Below are positions 6,932 to 13,674 of a stretch of 20,754 nt of DNA, in pieces (position 1 is the first letter of the stretch; each line of letters opens with the position of its first letter). The notes under the pieces were generated by a model. It had not been told where the DNA came from and made no database searches. It saw nothing but the letters and a program-made list of their open reading frames with translations. The translations under genes and the position numbers were made by a program. The DNA is from a virus. The DNA is taken from positions 1 through 20,754 of IMG/VR virus record IMGVR_UViG_3300028800_000942; one strand, 5' to 3'.

Positions 6932-7105
6932 GGTTGCCTTTATAAATCAGAGGTTAATATTGCTTATCGCATAAATCCCGATATGGACTTGGACGCAGCC
7001 AACCGTATCGCCAATCCACAGGGTTATCAAGTGCAAAAAATAAATGGAGAAATCCTCATTTTGCCACTTGACGACCCTAATAAAATAGGGTAATCTGCTA
7101 CCAGA
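6932..7105. promoter_or_regulatory. Divergent intergenic region of the IS element
   Basis: This 174-base region separates the minus-strand passenger operon from the transposase and must hold their promoters. It is A/T-rich near both edges. On the minus strand it ends in tttataaaggcaaccATG, giving a ribosome binding site and a TATAAA-like box too close to the start to be a normal -10 for a leadered mRNA. No confident -35/-10 pair or operator repeat is seen. A 36-codon frame (6983-7093) crosses its right half. Confidence 0.4.
6983..7093 (+). CDS. Possible 36-residue ORF inside the IS element
   Basis: An ATG at 6983 opens a frame ending at TAA 7091-7093, twelve bases before the transposase start. 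The peptide contains LDAANRIANPQGYQVQKING and then ILILPLDDP, a composition more like real protein than chance translation. It is the end of a longer open frame running opposite the passenger genes, whose upstream part looks like a shadow. It may be a remnant of another passenger gene. Confidence 0.25.
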   Translation: MDLDAANRIANPQGYQVQKINGEILILPLDDPNKIG

Positions 7106-7597
7106 ATGAAAAGTATAGCGGAATTTGAAACGTTGTCGGACTTCTTGGAACACTTCAAGGATGAGGAAACCTGCCGAGCGCATTTTGCGGCCATCCGGTT
7201 TGCCAATGGGGAATATTGCCCTCATTGCGGCCATCAGAAAATATACAGCTTCGGCAACGGCAAGCGGTATCGTTGTGCATCCTGCAAGAAGGATTTTACC
7301 ATTGTGACAGGGACGGTGTTTGGTGAAACAAAGTTGCCGTTGCGCAAATGGTTCATCGCAATTTATTTGCTGTCCACTACCAGCAAAGGCATCTCCAGCG
7401 TTCAATTAGCCAAGCACGTCGGCGTGACTCAGAAAACCGGTTGGTTCATGGACCATCGGTTGCGTGAGGCGATCAAAGCCAACAAAGGGAAACTGTTTGG
7501 CGAGGTGGAAGTGGATGAGACTTACATTGGCGGCAAGGTTAAGATGGACGCGCTGGCACCCCTGAGTTCACGCTGCAAAGTTTCCTCATCCATTTAA
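7106..7597 (+). pseudogene. IS1595-family (ISXO2-like) transposase, C-terminally truncated
   Basis: A 163-residue fragment of a protein that is normally about 300 residues. It has the IS1595 zinc ribbon (C38-P-H-C41 and C57-A-S-C60, followed by FTIVTGTVF), the helical LPLRKWFIAIYLLS segment, a helix-turn-helix-like part (VQLAKHVGVTQKTGWFM) and the start of the DDE domain, VEVDETYIGGK, with first catalytic D137. Immediately after GGK the similarity ends and an unrelated 20-residue tail leads to a stop. The other catalytic residues are therefore missing through a deletion near 7540. The enzyme cannot be active, although it could be mobilised by an intact copy elsewhere. Confidence 0.88.
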
Positions 7598-7602
7598 ACA
7601 CT

Positions 7603-7749
7603 ATGAGCAGACCACAAAAAATACACAAGCCCATCAGGTTGGCTTTTAATTCCATCCTTGGAGCGGTGGCCATCGGGAAAGGCCAAGCCAAACGTGTCGG
7701 GTTAAAAGTGCTAAAACCCAAGCCAGGCAATCCGCCAGCCAAACCTTAA
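7603..7749 (+). CDS. Small ORF downstream of transposase, 48 aa
   Basis: An ATG six bases after the transposase fragment opens 48 codons ending at TAA just inside the right inverted repeat. The protein is basic and proline-rich (KIHKPIRLAFNSILGAVAIG, then a K/P-rich tail). Small basic ORFs often follow ISXO2-type transposases, and this one fits that position. Its frame also extends upstream across the deletion scar. It is probably an accessory or vestigial product of the IS element and not a phage protein. Confidence 0.45.
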   Translation: MSRPQKIHKPIRLAFNSILGAVAIGKGQAKRVGLKVLKPKPGNPPAKP

Positions 7750-7779
7750 GCATCAGATGAACCTTTCAGAGGAAAATAA

Positions 7780-7804
7780 GGGTAGCAATGTATATAGGTC
7801 CCAA
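7780..7804. repeat. Right terminal inverted repeat of the IS element
   Basis: Reads gggtagcaatgtatatagg and then tcccaa; its reverse complement matches the left end at 6220-6245 with about 20 of 25 positions. The matching is best at the outer end. Confidence 0.75.
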
Positions 7805-7816
7805 TTAAAATAATGT

Positions 7817-7852
7817 GACCTGGCGAGGGGATAGAATCTTCGCCAGGTCTTT
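7817..7852 (+). terminator. Hairpin terminator beside the IS right end
   Basis: A perfect 10-bp stem, GACCTGGCGA (7817-7826) with TCGCCAGGTC (7840-7849), and a 13-base loop, followed by TTT and then GATTT. It lies in the gap between the IS right end and the first head gene. It would weakly terminate transcription from upstream, or protect the mRNA 5' end of the head operon. The T tract is short and broken, so efficiency may be low. Confidence 0.6.
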
Positions 7853-7872
7853 GATTTAAGCCCGTTTTATGA

Positions 7873-8493
7873 ATGCTGGAAACATCATGGAGAGAGCCAA
7901 TCGAGTTTGCCGCCGGTGACACGCTGTCGTTTAAACGGCGATTGCCGCAGTTCCCTTCTGCCACTTGGACGTTGACTTACGAGATTCGCGGCGGGGCCGC
8001 AGCGATCCAGTTCCAATCAACTCCCGATACTGATAACGTCACGCATCAAATCCACGTTGCGCCAGCCGTCACCGCACTTTGGCTTCCCGGCTCGATGTTC
8101 ATGGAGGGTTACGCTGGCAATGGCGTTGACCGTGAGCGAATTTATTTCGGGGAATTGAGCATCGTTGCCAATCTCGAAGGCTCAGGGGCAAATATCCCTG
8201 TCAAGACTTTTAAGCAAATCCTTCTGGAACGGATGGAAACTTGCCTGCTGAATTTTACCACCAGCGGACTTCTGGAAACCCGCATCGGCGAAACGATGTT
8301 CCGCTATACTACACCCAAGGAATTATTTTTCGCCTACGGCTTGGCTTATCAAGCCCGTCAAAACGAAATCGCCAAACAGCGAGCGCAAAATGGACAGAAT
8401 CCGGGGAATAAGATTTTGCCACGCGCGAGAGTGGTCAAGCCCGGACCGTATATCGGCAATGGGATTTATCCATTTGTGAGCGGTGACGTATGA
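7873..8493 (+). CDS. Putative phage head or head-tail connector protein
   Basis: A 206-residue protein. ATG 7873 is used; the ATG four bases earlier is in a frame that stops quickly. The N-terminal half is beta-rich (IEFAAGDTLSFKRRL...TWTLTYEIRGG). Residues about 140-170 (SGLLETRIGETMFRYTTPKE LFFAYGLAYQARQ, written in two parts) resemble the turn and helix of gpW-like head-tail joining proteins, in which a short hairpin precedes a helix. Position between terL and portal is the gpW slot in lambda-like phages, usually with a smaller protein. I infer a fused or enlarged connector or head-stabilising protein. It ends in an ATGA overlap with the next gene. Confidence 0.55.
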   Translation: MLETSWREPIEFAAGDTLSFKRRLPQFPSATWTLTYEIRGGAAAIQFQSTPDTDNVTHQIHVAPAVTALWLPGSMFMEGYAGNGVDRERIYFGELSIVANLEGSGANIPVKTFKQILLERMETCLLNFTTSGLLETRIGETMFRYTTPKELFFAYGLAYQARQNEIAKQRAQNGQNPGNKILPRARVVKPGPYIGNGIYPFVSGDV

Positions 8494-8681
8494 GTAAAGT
8501 TAAATCCAACGTTTTGTTTGACATATCCAATTGCCTATCGTGCGGAGGAGTTCACAATGGATTGTTGTTTCGTCCAGATCAAAATCCAAATACGGAAGCT
8601 GACGTGATGTGGTCAACATGCCCCGTTACTGGAATGCTTATGACAAAAGAGATTCCACAGACTGCCAATGAATGCGTTTAA
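8490..8681 (+). CDS. Small CCHC zinc-binding protein, second copy
   Basis: A 63-residue protein with C15-x2-C18-G-G-x-H22-x4-F27 and W41-x2-C44-P-x-T, the same residue pattern as the protein at 72-257 although overall identity is low. The start overlaps the upstream stop (ATGA), and the end overlaps the portal start by 14 bases, so it is locked into the head operon. Coding of its flanking residues is more A/T-rich than the portal gene. Its place directly before the portal suggests a role near portal or packaging assembly, or a mobile accessory gene; neither is shown by sequence. Confidence 0.75.
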   Translation: MSKVKSNVLFDISNCLSCGGVHNGLLFRPDQNPNTEADVMWSTCPVTGMLMTKEIPQTANECV

Positions 8682-10485
8682 GAATTTGTTTCAATCTCTA
8701 AAAGCCAGGCCGACACCTGCGACTCGGTCACTGCCACGCACAAAGCGCACTCTTGGCGAAGTGCTGCAAAATCCGTCCAATAAAGACCGCGAGATTTACG
8801 GCGAAATCAACAAGCGCATGTTGAGAATGTATGATGCCGCTGTCACCAATAATCTTAATTTGGATTTTCCGATTTCGATCACTTCGGAGAATGCTGAAAT
8901 ATTCACCAGCATCATTGCGAGCCGTGGACGTGCCCGTCGGGTAGTGCGTGACAATCCGTTTGCGCGGTCGATTGTCGAAAGTCATATTGACAACGTTGGA
9001 GGCGATGATCCATTTCGATTGGAAATGAAGGTTGGCAAAAAGGGAGCGAACGGTCAATTTGTCGAAGAACGTGAAACGAATGAGGAAATCGAAGCATGGT
9101 GGAAAGAAGCCGGTGAGCCTGAAAACTGTTGCGCGAACGGGATGTATTCCCGCGCGGAAATGGATTGGCAGGCGATTGCCTGTATCGTTCGCGACGGTGG
9201 AGTGGTCTATCGGCATCACGAATTTTTTCCCGACAACGAATTTGGTTACGCCATTGAACCAATCGAAATTGACCGGCTTGACCATTACTACAACCGGCCA
9301 TCGAACGGGAAAAACAACGAGATTCAGTTTTCGATTGAACTGAACAGCTACAAGCGCCCCGTCGCTTATTGGATTCTTGACAGACACCCTGGAGACGTAT
9401 TCGCTTTCGCCAACACTACGCGCTATCGGACGCAGTATCCCGCCAAAGACATCATCGCGCTTTTCGACATTCGAACCCGCGCTGGACAGCTCGTCGGAAT
9501 GCCGCGCATCGCTGCGTCAATACAAAGATTGCATCGCATTGACCAGTTCGATATTGCCCATTGCACGGCGGCTATCTGGACGGCTTGCAAGCCGATTTTT
9601 TTTACTCAGGAATTCCCGAATGCGATGGAACTCGTCCCGGATTTTATCCGAGGCGCGATTGACAGGGCGCAACAAATCGCCAATGAAGGAGAAGGATTCG
9701 GCGGGGGTGAAAACCAGAAGTTCAACAACATGGACCCCGGCTCTGCTGAGGTCTTGCCGTTTGGCTACAAGCCGCATCAGATGGACGCGAAATTCCCCGT
9801 CGAGAGCGCACAGGGATTCACCAAGGACAATCTTCGCGCGGTCGGAGCCAGCGTGTCCATGCCTTATCACGCGTTGACCGGGGACTATTCCGAAATTAAT
9901 TTCTCAAGCGGACGACTGGGGGAAAACGCCTGGCATGACACCTGTAAACGGTTGCAACATCATTTGATTGTCAACTATCGTGTTCCGCATTTTCGCCGCG
10001 CACTCTACTTCGCATTGTTGACAGGAAAAGTTAATCTTCCTGTTTCCAGGTGGAAAGAATTTTGCAAGGCGGCAACATTTTACGGCCGTCGTTGGCCGTA
10101 TCTGCAACCCGTCCAGGATGCTCAAGCGGACTTGCTCAGACTCGAATCGAAAACCGATTCTCCGTCGCACATAATTGGGGAAAGCGAACGCGGCGGAAAG
10201 GCTGAGGATGTTTATTCCGAATGGGCATCGGACATCGAAGCTGCGAAGAAACACGGGTTGGATATTACCGGCGACTCTGTTTTGCCGGTTGTCAAGAAAG
10301 GCGATCCATTGCAGACAGAGAATCCGCCGGACGATAATCCTCCGCCGAAGGGCAAGAAATCGGCAATCTTTTGCCTTGAGTGCCATGCCCGCGCGCGCAA
10401 CGGAGAAACCGTTTGCCGGGAATGTGGCTCGGATTCAATTGCGGTTTACCGTCAAGCATTGGAGTTGACCCATGCTCGCCGGTAA
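8668..10485 (+). CDS. Portal protein, lambda GpB-like, with C-terminal zinc ribbon
   Basis: A 605-residue portal of the lambda family. Recognisable blocks are ASRGRARRVVRDNPFARSIV near residue 90, VRDGGVVYRHHEFF, IEIDRLDHYY, DIIALFDIRTRAGQLVGMPR, and GASVSMPYHALTGDYSEINF with SSGRLGE, a typical portal signature. The portal is the 12-subunit ring through which TerL pumps DNA and to which the neck attaches. After a proline-rich linker (ENPPDDNPPPKGKK) it adds C569-x2-C572 and C583-x2-C586, a zinc ribbon in the last 43 residues. That extension is not part of the standard family. It starts inside the preceding zinc gene and ends 68 bases before the protease-capsid gene. Confidence 0.92.
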   Translation: MNAFKNLFQSLKARPTPATRSLPRTKRTLGEVLQNPSNKDREIYGEINKRMLRMYDAAVTNNLNLDFPISITSENAEIFTSIIASRGRARRVVRDNPFARSIVESHIDNVGGDDPFRLEMKVGKKGANGQFVEERETNEEIEAWWKEAGEPENCCANGMYSRAEMDWQAIACIVRDGGVVYRHHEFFPDNEFGYAIEPIEIDRLDHYYNRPSNGKNNEIQFSIELNSYKRPVAYWILDRHPGDVFAFANTTRYRTQYPAKDIIALFDIRTRAGQLVGMPRIAASIQRLHRIDQFDIAHCTAAIWTACKPIFFTQEFPNAMELVPDFIRGAIDRAQQIANEGEGFGGGENQKFNNMDPGSAEVLPFGYKPHQMDAKFPVESAQGFTKDNLRAVGASVSMPYHALTGDYSEINFSSGRLGENAWHDTCKRLQHHLIVNYRVPHFRRALYFALLTGKVNLPVSRWKEFCKAATFYGRRWPYLQPVQDAQADLLRLESKTDSPSHIIGESERGGKAEDVYSEWASDIEAAKKHGLDITGDSVLPVVKKGDPLQTENPPDDNPPPKGKKSAIFCLECHARARNGETVCRECGSDSIAVYRQALELTHARR

Positions 10486-10532
10486 TCGCCAAAATACTCA
10501 GCGAACACCGCCGCGATTTAACCGCGAAGACT

Positions 10533-10556
10533 TTGATTCAACAGAAAAGTTGAATG
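10533..10556 (+). repeat. Imperfect direct repeat, copy 1
   Basis: A 24-base segment ending in the start codon of the protease-capsid gene. It matches 11080-11103 at 21 of 24 positions (TTGATTC, two differing bases, CA, one differing base, AAAAGTTGAATG). Confidence 0.4.
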
Positions 10557-12491
10557 GCCAAAGCCACACAGACGCGGGAAAAAGGGTTGAGTCGCTTCCT
10601 GAAAATCGACCGGAGCAAAATCGACAAAGAGAAACGGACGGTCGAGCTGGCGTTTGCTTCGGAAACACCAGTTGAACGGTGGGGCGAAAATGAAGTTCTC
10701 TGCCATGAGGACGGCGCTTTCGACTTTACACGAATCAACGATGGCACTCATCCCCTCATGGCCGGCCATGCCGAATGGGAACCGGATGATCAAATCGGAG
10801 TAGTGGAACGCGCCTGGGTTGACGCTGGCGACAAAACCAGTCGCGCAATGGTTCGCTTCGGTAATTCCCCAAAGGCTCAAGAATATTTTCAGGATGTCCA
10901 AGATGGCATCCGTCAAAACATTTCCGTGGGTTACGACCGGACTGGCATTGTCAAGCAAGACAAAGCGGCTGATGGAATGGTAACGACTCGTTACAAATGG
11001 ATGCCAACCCACATCGCAATTGTTCCCGTCCCGGCTGATACCAAGGCAGGTGTAGGCCGCGACAATTCCGAAACTGAAATTGATTCGTCACAAAAGTTGA
11101 ATGTTGAACAAATCGCACAGCGACTGAGCAACGAGGAAAAACAGACTATGAGAATTTTATTGACTCCTACACCGGCTGCTGGCGGCGGCGGAACGGCCAC
11201 TGAAGAGAATCCCGTCGTTATCGAGCGCAATCGCGTCAAGGAAATCCGCCACATCTCCACCGAGCTGTTGGAAAAGCGCCCGGAGGCCCGCGAGAAAATT
11301 GACGAATTGACCAACCGCGCTTTGACCACCGATATGAGCATCGGTGATTATCAGGTGGCCGCGATGAGGGAATGCTTGAACGCCAAGCCTGCCGTGCAAC
11401 GCACGATGGCCAGCGAGGGCATCAATGCCAGCGAATATTCAATTGGCCGAGCGATCAAAAGTTGCGTGGCCCGCAACGCCACAACCCCGGACGGGTTCGA
11501 AGGTGAAGTTCACCAGCATTTCGCCGCGCGGATGAGTGACCAAAAGCCGAAGGGTTTTATCATTCCGACCGATGCCCGCATTCGTCCCTCTCGCAACATG
11601 CTTCGTCGGATGCAGCGCGATTTGGTTGCCAATGTTTTCGGAGCAGGCGGCGCGACTGTAGCCACCGAACTCATGGTGCCGATTATCGAAATTCTCCGCA
11701 ACCGGATGAAATGTTTCGACTTCGGCGTTCAAACTTTGACCGGACTGGAAGGCAATGTTGTCATTCCCCGGCAGACCGGCGCCGCGACCGCTTACAGTGT
11801 TGCCGAAACTCAGGCACTCACCATTTCGACGCAGACGCTCGACCAAATCGCCCTGACGCCTCGGCGCGTTGGCGCTTACAACCAATATTCCAAGCAACTT
11901 CTGTTGCAATCTAGTATTGACGTTGAAAATTTCGTGCGCGATGACCTGATGAAAGTTCTGGCCATCGACATCGACCGGATCATTCTGAACGGCCAGGGCG
12001 GGAATTCCGAACCGCTCGGGATTATGAACACCGCCGGCATCGGTTCCGTTGTTCTAGGCGGTCCCGCAACATGGGGTTCCATCGTTTCGATGGAAACCAC
12101 AGTTGCTACTAGTAACGCCGACATCGGAGAAATGGGTTACTTGACAACCCCGACCGCCAAAGGCCGTCTTAAAACTTTGGGCAAATTGCCAGTCGGCGCA
12201 AACGTTGTTGCGACCGAAACTCTGTGGGGCGGAATGCTCGGCGACGGAAGCAACGACGGCGAAATGAACGGCTATCGCGCCGGTTCAACCAACCAGATCC
12301 CGAACAACCAGCTTTTGTTCGGAGTGTTCAGCCAGGCGATTCTGGCGATGTGGGGTGGTTACGATGTGGTCGTTAACCCCTACTCACTCGACATCAACGC
12401 CGAGGTGCGAATCACGGTGAATTGTTTTATCGACGTTGCGATTCGGCACCCGCAGAGCTTCTGCGTTACGGCGGATTCGGCGGCTCAATAA
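10554..12491 (+). CDS. Prohead protease-major capsid protein fusion (HK97 type)
   Basis: A 645-residue fusion; a TGA lies in frame immediately before ATG 10554, fixing the start. Residues 1-165 form an S78-type prohead protease with H72 (MAGHAEWEP) and S124 (RQNISVGY) as likely catalytic residues, followed by HIAIVPVPAD. Residues about 170-370 are helical and charged and probably act as the scaffold or delta domain. Residues about 370-645 are the HK97-fold major capsid protein (NVVIPRQTGAATAYSVAET, TPRRVGAYNQYSKQLLLQSS, VRDDLMKVLAIDIDRIILNG). The protease would cleave the scaffold and release itself during maturation. Fusions of this kind are known in several phage groups. It has no Shine-Dalgarno sequence; an internal start is possible at 11148. 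Confidence 0.92.
   Translation: MAKATQTREKGLSRFLKIDRSKIDKEKRTVELAFASETPVERWGENEVLCHEDGAFDFTRINDGTHPLMAGHAEWEPDDQIGVVERAWVDAGDKTSRAMVRFGNSPKAQEYFQDVQDGIRQNISVGYDRTGIVKQDKAADGMVTTRYKWMPTHIAIVPVPADTKAGVGRDNSETEIDSSQKLNVEQIAQRLSNEEKQTMRILLTPTPAAGGGGTATEENPVVIERNRVKEIRHISTELLEKRPEAREKIDELTNRALTTDMSIGDYQVAAMRECLNAKPAVQRTMASEGINASEYSIGRAIKSCVARNATTPDGFEGEVHQHFAARMSDQKPKGFIIPTDARIRPSRNMLRRMQRDLVANVFGAGGATVATELMVPIIEILRNRMKCFDFGVQTLTGLEGNVVIPRQTGAATAYSVAETQALTISTQTLDQIALTPRRVGAYNQYSKQLLLQSSIDVENFVRDDLMKVLAIDIDRIILNGQGGNSEPLGIMNTAGIGSVVLGGPATWGSIVSMETTVATSNADIGEMGYLTTPTAKGRLKTLGKLPVGANVVATETLWGGMLGDGSNDGEMNGYRAGSTNQIPNNQLLFGVFSQAILAMWGGYDVVVNPYSLDINAEVRITVNCFIDVAIRHPQSFCVTADSAAQ
11080..11103 (+). repeat. 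Imperfect direct repeat, copy 2
   Basis: The second copy of the 24-base repeat of 10533-10556, lying within the coding sequence shortly before the internal ATG at 11148. The frame is different from copy 1. Confidence 0.4.
11133..11150 (+). promoter_or_regulatory. Possible internal ribosome binding site and start for scaffold-capsid
   Basis: GAGGAAAA (11133-11140) lies before an in-frame ATG at 11148, which is codon 199 of the fusion. Initiation here would give a 447-residue scaffold-capsid protein without the protease, allowing excess capsid over protease. It is one of the better Shine-Dalgarno-like sequences in the window. Confidence 0.4.
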
Positions 12492-12522
12492 TTTCGACTC
12501 AAACTTTGACCAAAGAAAAATT

Positions 12523-13212
12523 ATGAAACAGTTGAAAAACTTTTGGATTGTTGCGGTGGCCGCAGTGCTGGCATTGGCCTATTGTCCGAACGCCGGTGCG
12601 CAGGGGCGCGGGTTTGATTTGTTCGGCCCGGTGCGCTCTGCCATCATCACCACGAACATTCGGCTGATCACGAACAGCTTTCAATCCGACCCGATTTTCG
12701 TTCGGGATTACGAAGGCATCGCCGTGATGGATATTTCGACGCTGACGAACTACGGCACCAACACGGTGCCGATTGAAATTCAAACCTCTTCGGATACCAC
12801 GAATTACAATGACCTGACCAACTATGCGGTTGGCGTATGGACTGGTGTTGTAAAGTCGAATTTCTATTACGGAGTGTCCAGCTACACTTACACCACGAAC
12901 GTGGTTACGAATTCCTACGGCCAGGGAATTACCAATATCACGGCCAGCGGCGCAGGATTGCAGTCAACCAACTGGCTGACGCTTCCAGGAACTCCGACAA
13001 CGCCAACGGCTTCCACGGCGGGATTTGCTACGCCGTATTTATTGCCAGCGCCATTCACCAATTCCGGGATTTACACCAATGCGAACTTCGATTCGACAAC
13101 GGAAATCGCATGGGTGTTGAGAGATCAAGGCCCGTATGTCCGCGTGAAGATTCCCGGCACTGGGACAAATTACCTTTACGCTCAGTTCAAGGCAGTCATC
13201 AGTGGCAATTAA
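12523..13212 (+). CDS. Exported beta-rich, Thr/Asn-rich protein in the head operon
   Basis: A 229-residue protein starting in aaaaattATG. It begins with a classical Sec signal peptide: MKQLKNFW, a hydrophobic core (IVAVAAVLALAY) and a likely cleavage after A-G-A. The cysteine at the end of the core is preceded by Y, so it is not a normal lipobox. The mature part is poor in charge and rich in T, N, S, G and Y, with alternating beta-like segments (VPIEIQTSSDTTNYNDLTNY), like beta-sandwich adhesin or decoration domains. It directly follows the capsid gene, where decoration proteins are common, but a signal peptide would send it out of the cytoplasm. The role is unknown; surface display, exclusion or receptor modification are options. 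Confidence 0.75.
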   Translation: MKQLKNFWIVAVAAVLALAYCPNAGAQGRGFDLFGPVRSAIITTNIRLITNSFQSDPIFVRDYEGIAVMDISTLTNYGTNTVPIEIQTSSDTTNYNDLTNYAVGVWTGVVKSNFYYGVSSYTYTTNVVTNSYGQGITNITASGAGLQSTNWLTLPGTPTTPTASTAGFATPYLLPAPFTNSGIYTNANFDSTTEIAWVLRDQGPYVRVKIPGTGTNYLYAQFKAVISGN

Positions 13213-13225
13213 ACAGGAAAACATT

Positions 13226-13606
13226 ATGCCAAAATTTATCGTCAAATCCGACTTCGCCAACAATTTTGACCCGCCTTTGAAAGTGGAAGGCGCTAAGCAC
13301 GAGCGCCACATTCACAAGGGCGCGGTGATTGTCATCGGTGACCCGAAGGTGGAATTCGAGGACATGGGCGACCGCGACAAAGACCGCGAGTTGTGTTTGC
13401 GCCTCATCGCCGCCGAACGCATCGTCGAGGAAAGCGACGAGAAGGCTGTCAAGAAAATCCGGCGCGAAGTCGAGGATGAAAAACAGCGCGATACCAACAC
13501 GGCGTCAATGACTGCTACCTCGCTCAAGGCGGACAATTTCAAGGCATCGGTTGCGGCGGAAGTTGATAAGGCTCTGGTTGCCGCCGGCGTCAAGAAGGCC
13601 GCATAA
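13226..13606 (+). CDS. Hypothetical head-module protein, 126 aa
   Basis: The start is ATG 13226 (aaacattATG). Residues 1-45 are beta-like (PKFIVKSDFANNFDPPLKVE, HIHKGAVIVIGDPKVEF). Residues 50-90 are highly charged (DRDKDRELCLRLIAAERIVE, EEDEKQRDT region) and likely helical. The C-terminus is an alanine- and lysine-rich helix. I do not recognise a family. Its position after the capsid gene and before the strong terminator suggests a head-completion or accessory capsid protein. No catalytic residues are evident. Confidence 0.65.
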   Translation: MPKFIVKSDFANNFDPPLKVEGAKHERHIHKGAVIVIGDPKVEFEDMGDRDKDRELCLRLIAAERIVEESDEKAVKKIRREVEDEKQRDTNTASMTATSLKADNFKASVAAEVDKALVAAGVKKAA

Positions 13607-13626
13607 ACGACTTACTTTTCGGTTGG

Positions 13627-13674
13627 ATGCGCCGCGCGGCTTTGGATGTTTGACCGCGCGGCGCATTTTTATTT
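13627..13674 (+). terminator. Strong intrinsic terminator between head and tail modules
   Basis: A perfect 13-bp GC-rich stem, ATGCGCCGCGCGG (13627-13639) with CCGCGCGGCGCAT (13654-13666), and a 14-base loop. A run of five T and then ATTT follows, ending exactly at the ATG of the next gene (13675). It should end or strongly reduce transcription from the capsid genes. The tail genes would then need read-through, anti-termination or a promoter not recognised here. Confidence 0.88.

Larger units (their letters stand above)
6220..7804. mobile_element. Degenerate IS1595-family element with passenger genes
   Basis: About 1.6 kb bounded by imperfect inverted repeats of roughly 25 bases. The outer ends read TTGGGACTTATATACA on the left and, reversed, TTGGGACCTATATACA on the right. 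Inside lie, in order, two opposite-strand passenger genes, a divergent intergenic region, a truncated IS1595-type transposase and a 48-residue ORF. IS1595-family elements are known to use GGG-type ends and sometimes to carry passengers. The expected 8-bp target duplication is not visible (atagagtt left, aattaaaa right), so the ends have decayed, or the element was rearranged after insertion. It sits exactly between terL and the next head gene, breaking the single-strand gene order. Confidence 0.75.

Noticed and set aside
6248-7093. Long + strand frame of 281 codons in the IS region
   Set aside because: Most of it runs opposite two better minus-strand genes with an ATGA overlap and a ribosome binding site. 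Its composition (Arg, Ser, Phe-rich, no motifs) is typical of a shadow. Only the last 36 codons were kept, as a weak candidate.
6214-7812. 8-bp target site duplication flanking the IS element
   Set aside because: Flanks atagagtt and aattaaaa do not match. Shifting the boundary by two bases did not give a convincing duplication either.
8728-9387. 219-codon minus-strand frame
   Set aside because: Lies entirely inside the portal gene, with no motif and no neighbours on that strand.
10472-10675. 67-codon + strand frame between portal and protease
   Set aside because: Overlaps the protease start by 122 bases, is highly polar without structure, and the protease frame is certain.
12523-12610. Lipoprotein signal on the first exported protein
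   Set aside because: The cysteine at the end of the hydrophobic core is preceded by tyrosine where a lipobox needs Gly, Ala or Ser, and a standard A-G-A cleavage site follows.
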